Source of the DNA: Amaranthus tricolor
Taxonomy: Eukaryota > Streptophyta > Magnoliopsida > Caryophyllales > Amaranthaceae
Reading direction: 5' to 3'
Length of the DNA stretch: 64,000 bases
Assembly (NCBI RefSeq): GCF_026212465.1
Contig: NC_080048.1
Coordinates: 37,166,375 to 37,230,374, forward strand
Part shown: one piece after another, positions 59,896 to 64,000 of the stretch
Layout: each line of letters starts with the position of its first letter
Numbering within the stretch: the stretch's first letter is position 1
Program-made: the position numbers and the translations under genes
Notes under the pieces: model-generated
What the model saw: only the letters and a program-made list of their open reading frames with translations
Told to the model about the DNA's origin: nothing
Database searches by the model: none

Positions 59896-60772
59896 TCCAT
59901 TATCCCAATTTCATTCGTGACTCCTACCTAGATGGGGCTTGATTGGTCGAATCTACATGACCTTACCCTTGCTAGTGATAGCAAAGAGGTTGTTTCTGAT
60001 CCACCGAACCATTGAAATATAGCAAACTCATATGCTAGATGTTTTACACCCCAAAAATGTGTGTTTGAAGCTAGGTGCTTAAGGAATTCATTGTTATTCA
60101 TACCATTCCATCTTTCATTAGTTTTTGACTTGTGCTCCAAATCTTTCTGAATGAAGTAGATGCCATATGAAACCTTCTTGGTTTATCCGATGCTTATTGA
60201 AATTCCCTAGTTACCAAATTATATAGGATTATGCAGGAGAGAATCCCACAACTGTGAACACCATTTTACCCTGAGGTGTTCAAAACAGAGTCGATGATCC
60301 AATATTTACACAATCCTTGTAACCGAAGCCGATTTGACCCGACATAAAAAATAGACTAGCAACTATGTAAAAACCAACATGGACACAAAACCCGATTTTG
60401 AAACGAACCAAAATATTTTACCCAAAATCAAATCGATGACCTAAATAAACACCCCTACCTTATACTCTATAGACCTCCTATTTATTCAATTTTTTTAGTA
60501 AAAATAACGACAACATTATGCCTAAATAGTAGACATAGGTAATGAATAAGATAACACTAAAGATTCGAGTCACAAAATTTCTCAATTACAACCCAACGTG
60601 TTGATTAAATCAAATAGAATGATTTTGCTTTATCCAGATTAAGACTAATACAAATCCACCCATTTCATAAATATTGGGAATTAATCTTTTTTCACGCGAA
60701 AATCAAACCCTTATCACATATATAAAATGTTTGCCCTAAATTTTCAAATATTCAATTAAAGGAGTTGAATTA
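59896..60772. other. Upstream region of the pseudokinase gene
   Basis: A minus-strand ORF at 59928-60140 has no family resemblance and is probably chance or a decayed transposon fragment. A hAT-like terminal-repeat element occupies 60273-60456. The rest, up to the LTR at 60773, is AT-rich and unremarkable. No convincing TATA box was chosen. Confidence 0.45.
60273..60456. mobile_element. Small MITE with AGG(G)GTGTT termini
   Basis: The left end GAGGTGTTCAAAACAGAGTC and the right end, read in reverse as AGGGGTGTTTATTTAGGTC, give imperfect inverted ends. The interior contains 'cgatttgacccgacat' phrases. The left end recurs, inverted, at about 9160-9187. Ends of this type are common on hAT-derived MITEs. 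The target duplication was not identified. Confidence 0.5.
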
Positions 60773-61436
60773 TGTTGGGTTATTCCCTCCTACTTGGAGG
60801 AAGAGCACATTTAGTATTTAATATTGGGCTTTAATATATTATGGGCTAATATATTAATCAAAATAAAAACAAAAAGTTGGAAAACTATAAGCAGCAGCAT
60901 ATTATATGACATAAGACACACACAAAAAACAGGAATCAAGAATATTGAGAGGTACGTGACATTGCGTCGATTTGATCGAAGGCCATTCGTATTCCGTTTT
61001 GCGTCAAATTTTGACACGGTGTTTCTATCTACCCAACCTACATAATCAACGTTTGGATTGTCGTTTTGTACATTGTAAGTAGGTGATTTGTATTTTGCCC
61101 TAATTTACTCTAATTGTTATTTTACAACTTTTGAGTAATGTTTTAGGGTTATTTGGTGTTTGCATTGCCTATAGTATTTTCTAGAGAGTATTTTGGTTGT
61201 ACCCATTAATCTTATTGATGATTAGTAGAAGAGTTTGGTACCACTTACGGTCCCGTGGTTTTTTCCCGCATTGGGTTTCCACGTAAAATATCGTGTGTGC
61301 TTTACTTTCCGTATTTTTATTTTGTTGTACTTGATTGTGGGGTTATTATTGTTTGTTTGATTGGATTGATTATTTTTGTTCATCTAACAACACAAAGGGA
61401 GAAAATGTGTGCGCTATATTGCCACTTTTCTCAACA
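60773..61436 (+). repeat. 5' long terminal repeat of a Ty1/copia element
   Basis: It starts TGTTGGGTTATTCCC and ends TTCTCAACA, i.e. the canonical TG...CA. Two bases later TGGTATCAGAGTCGGG (from 61440) matches the 3' end complement of initiator-Met tRNA, the usual copia primer-binding site. Length is 664 bp. The five bases before it are AATTA, but the partner duplication lies outside the window. Confidence 0.8.
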
Positions 61437-64000
61437 TAGTGGTATCAGAGTCGGGTTTCTATTGACATTCTTGTGTTGTGTTTATGATGGATGATTAAAC
61501 TAGTATGCATGGTATGATTTATTTGGACTCGACTAATTATGTTGTGTGGAAAACGAAGATGGAGGACGTTCTTTATGTGAAAGATTTGTATGAACCAATC
61601 TTAAATGAGTCTATGCCCACTGGTTAAGATGAAAGTAAATGGAAAATTTTGAATCGAAAAGCGGTAGGAACCATCAGACAATTTGTTGATGTTAGTGTGC
61701 TCCAACATATTGCCAATGACACGAATGCTTATGAATTGTGGATGAAACTTGAAGCTATGTATGAGAGGAAGAATGCCTTAAGTAAGCGTCATTGATGAGA
61801 AAATTGGTAAAGTTAAATTTCACGATGGTATAGCATGGTAGTACATTTGAATGAATTTCAAGGTTTGATTAATCAGTTGTCTGCAATGAAAATGTCTTTA
61901 GATGATAAGTTGCAGGCACTCTTGCTACTTTCCTCATTGCCAGAGAGTTAGGACGCACTATTTGTATCACTTACCAATTTTGCTCCTGATGGTAAGTTGA
62001 CAATGGATAGTTTCAAAGCTAGTTTATTGAATGAAGAGACTAGGAGAAAAGAGATGGGTTCCTCTAATCATTCTGAAACTCATTATGTTGCACAAGAGTC
62101 TAGTAGGGGGAAAAGCAAAAGTCGAACTTCTTGAAGTAGAGTCAATCCCAGAGACAAGTCTAAATCCAAGAGTAGAATTATTTGTCATTACTGCGACAAA
62201 CCGGGTCATATTTAAAGATTTTGTAGAAAGATGAAAAAAGACAAGTTAAAAGAAAGAAAGGGTGATTCCTCTGAGTCGAAGTCTAAAGAGAAAAATACTA
62301 CAGCTCTAGCTATTAGTGATAATTATTTGCTCTTCATTGGTGATAAAGAATGCTTGAATGTAGCATGTCATGATTGCAATTGGATGATTGATTCGGGTGC
62401 TTCATATCATCTTACTCCGCATCAAGACTACTCGTCCTACACTAGTGGTGATTTTGGTAGTGTTAGAATGGGGAATGATGGGTCATCCAAGGTTTTCGGC
62501 AAAGGCACTATTTACTTGGAGAGTTCCACCGATTGCAAGCTGATTTTGAGAAATGTCAGACACATTCCTGATATCAGATTGAATCTCATTTTTATAGGTA
62601 GGCTTGATGAAAAGGGTTACTTCATCCACTTCAATGATGGTAAGTGGAAGCTTTGTAAGGGGAATCTTATAGCGGCCCGAGGTAAGAAGTAAGGTTCATT
62701 TTATATGATGCAAGCTAAGGTTTGCGCGGGTGAGGTAAATATTGCAGATGATTGCTCTAGTGAGTTATGGCATAATAGACTTGCTATATGAGTGAGAAAG
62801 GTATGAAGATGCTCTCTAAGAAGCAATATCTCCCTGATGTCTTAGGAATGTCTCTTAAATCCTGTGTTGACTATTTAGTTGGTAAACAAAATAGAGTTGC
62901 TTTTCATTCTCGCCCCCATCTAGAAGAAAGTATGCTCTTGATCTTGTCCACACTGATGTATGTTCTATGGATGCTAAATACCATAGTGGTGCTCTTTACT
63001 TTGTTTCTTTTATTGATGATTATTCTAGAAAAGTGTAGGTTACTGTTTTGAAAACCAAGGATCGGGTAGTTACTGCTTTCAAGGAGTTTCAGGCTAGAGT
63101 TGAGCGAGAAATAGGTAGAAAGCTCAAGGTTGTTAGAGCTGATAATGGTGGTGAGTACAGAGGCCCATTTGAAAGCTACTACAAGAGTCAAGGCATCAAG
63201 CTTGAGAAAACAGTTCCAAAGACACCTCAATTGAAGCGGTTGCAGAGAGGATGAACATAACAATTGAAGAAAGAATCCGATGTATGCTCTCTCAGGTAAA
63301 GTTGTCTAAATCTTTTTGGGCTGAGGCATTGGTACAGCTGTGTACTTGATTGATCTTTCACCTTCAAATACTCTTGATGGTGATGTTCCACAGAAAGTTT
63401 GGACCGGTAAAGATGTCTCCTACAAGCACTTGAGGGTATTTTGGTGTCGTGCTTCTGTTCACATTCCTAGAGATGAGAGATCCAAGTTAGATAAGAAGAC
63501 AAAACAGTGCATATTTTTGGGGTACTCTGAAGATCTGCTTGGGTACAAGTTATAGGATCCAGTAGACAGGAAAGTTCTCAAAAGCAGAAATGTTGTGTTC
63601 TTTGAAGATCAGACTATTGAAGATATTGACAAGCCAAAGCAACAAACATCAATCACTTTTGATCCAATCTTACCACAGATGACTCCTAGAGTTGAAGGGG
63701 GAGATATTCAGCATGATGATGACAATGTTGGTGATGGTGGTCACGATGATGAACCTGAGCTTGAGCCACCAATTGTTGAACCGCAACCACAGCCTAATGA
63801 TGTGAGAAGATCTACTAGAGGACGGCATCCGTCTATGAGGTATCCTACGACAGAATTTGTGTTACTAACTGACGGAGGAGAGCCGGAAGATTTTCAGGAG
63901 GCTATGTTACATAAGAAACGCAAGGAGTGGTACAATGTCATGCAAGATGAGATGAATTCCTTACATAAGAATCACACTTATGATCTGGTAGAGTTGCCTA
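61437..64000 (+). mobile_element. Ty1/copia retrotransposon internal region, decayed, runs off the right edge
   Basis: The gag frame begins at ATG 61505 (MHGMIYLDSTNYVVWKTKM) and is broken by several stops and shifts. The zinc knuckle CHYCDKPGHI-x-RFC is near 62175-62225, with a TAA inside it. Protease WMIDSGASYHLT follows at about 62380-62415, then the pre-integrase ELWHNRL at about 62763. Integrase pieces are LVHTDVCSMDAKYHSG, FIDDYSRKVWVTV (a TAG replaces the second W) and RADNGGEYRG (63137-63166). The LGYSEDLLGYKL spacer and an acidic linker follow. The start of the reverse-transcriptase domain (KEWYNVMQDEMNSL, from about 63925) reaches the window edge. The order gag-PR-INT-RT defines copia. 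With this many lesions it cannot move on its own. Confidence 0.9.

Noticed and set aside
59928..60140. 70-codon minus-strand ORF upstream of the pseudokinase
   Set aside because: No homology and no promoter or start context. Probably chance or a decayed element.

Overview
This window is nuclear DNA from a flowering plant, almost certainly a eudicot. Coding sequences are split by many short, AT-rich introns. Every recognisable protein has its closest family relatives in plants: a chloroplast-targeted leucine-biosynthesis enzyme, a CYP71-clan P450, a PHD/GNAT chromatin reader, CKS1, PP5 with its plant-type membrane-anchor cassette exon, and a ZED1/ZRK-like pseudokinase. The space between genes is packed with typical plant transposable-element debris: RTE-type LINE tails, MITEs, tRNA-derived SINEs, LTR remnants and a decayed Ty1/copia element. 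I could not fix the species. The dispersed MITEs whose ends read like 'tgagac.gtctca' reminded me of Caryophyllales genomes, but that is only an impression.

Layout from left to right. Positions 118-2050 (minus) hold the 5' half of a plastid 3-isopropylmalate dehydrogenase gene that runs off the left edge. Positions 3221-5450 (minus) hold a complete three-exon CYP71-clan P450 of 496 residues that lacks the usual C-helix Trp and Arg. From 5.5 to 18.3 kb there is a gene-poor stretch of about 13 kb made of MITEs, an LTR-like piece and the 3' end of an RTE LINE. Positions 18329-31573 (plus) hold an 18-exon gene for a 774-residue PHD-finger/N-acyltransferase-fold protein with two TPL-binding-type modules. 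Positions 33447-36385 (plus) hold CKS1 in three exons. Positions 40708-40996 (plus) hold a two-exon gene for a 71-residue single-pass membrane protein. Positions 45775-55979 (plus) hold Ser/Thr phosphatase PP5: 12 constitutive exons encode 485 residues, and a 159-nt in-phase cassette exon would make a 538-residue membrane-anchored form. Positions 58876-59895 (minus) hold a ZRK-like pseudokinase gene broken by one TGA. Positions 60773 to the right edge hold a Ty1/copia retrotransposon with an intact-looking 5' LTR and primer-binding site but a heavily mutated coding region.

Exon borders were placed by hand from splice signals, reading-frame phase and family similarity. For every gene the phases close exactly, so most borders should be correct to the base. 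The genes are independent transcription units and show no operon or pathway clustering.

I found no new multi-gene system. The most informative signals are local: the PP5 membrane-anchor cassette exon, two GC-AG introns in the same PP5 gene, a five-codon upstream ORF in the PP5 leader, a degenerate P450 C-helix, an apparently shortened CKS1 tail, the one-stop ZRK pseudokinase, and several well-bounded small transposons with visible target-site duplications.
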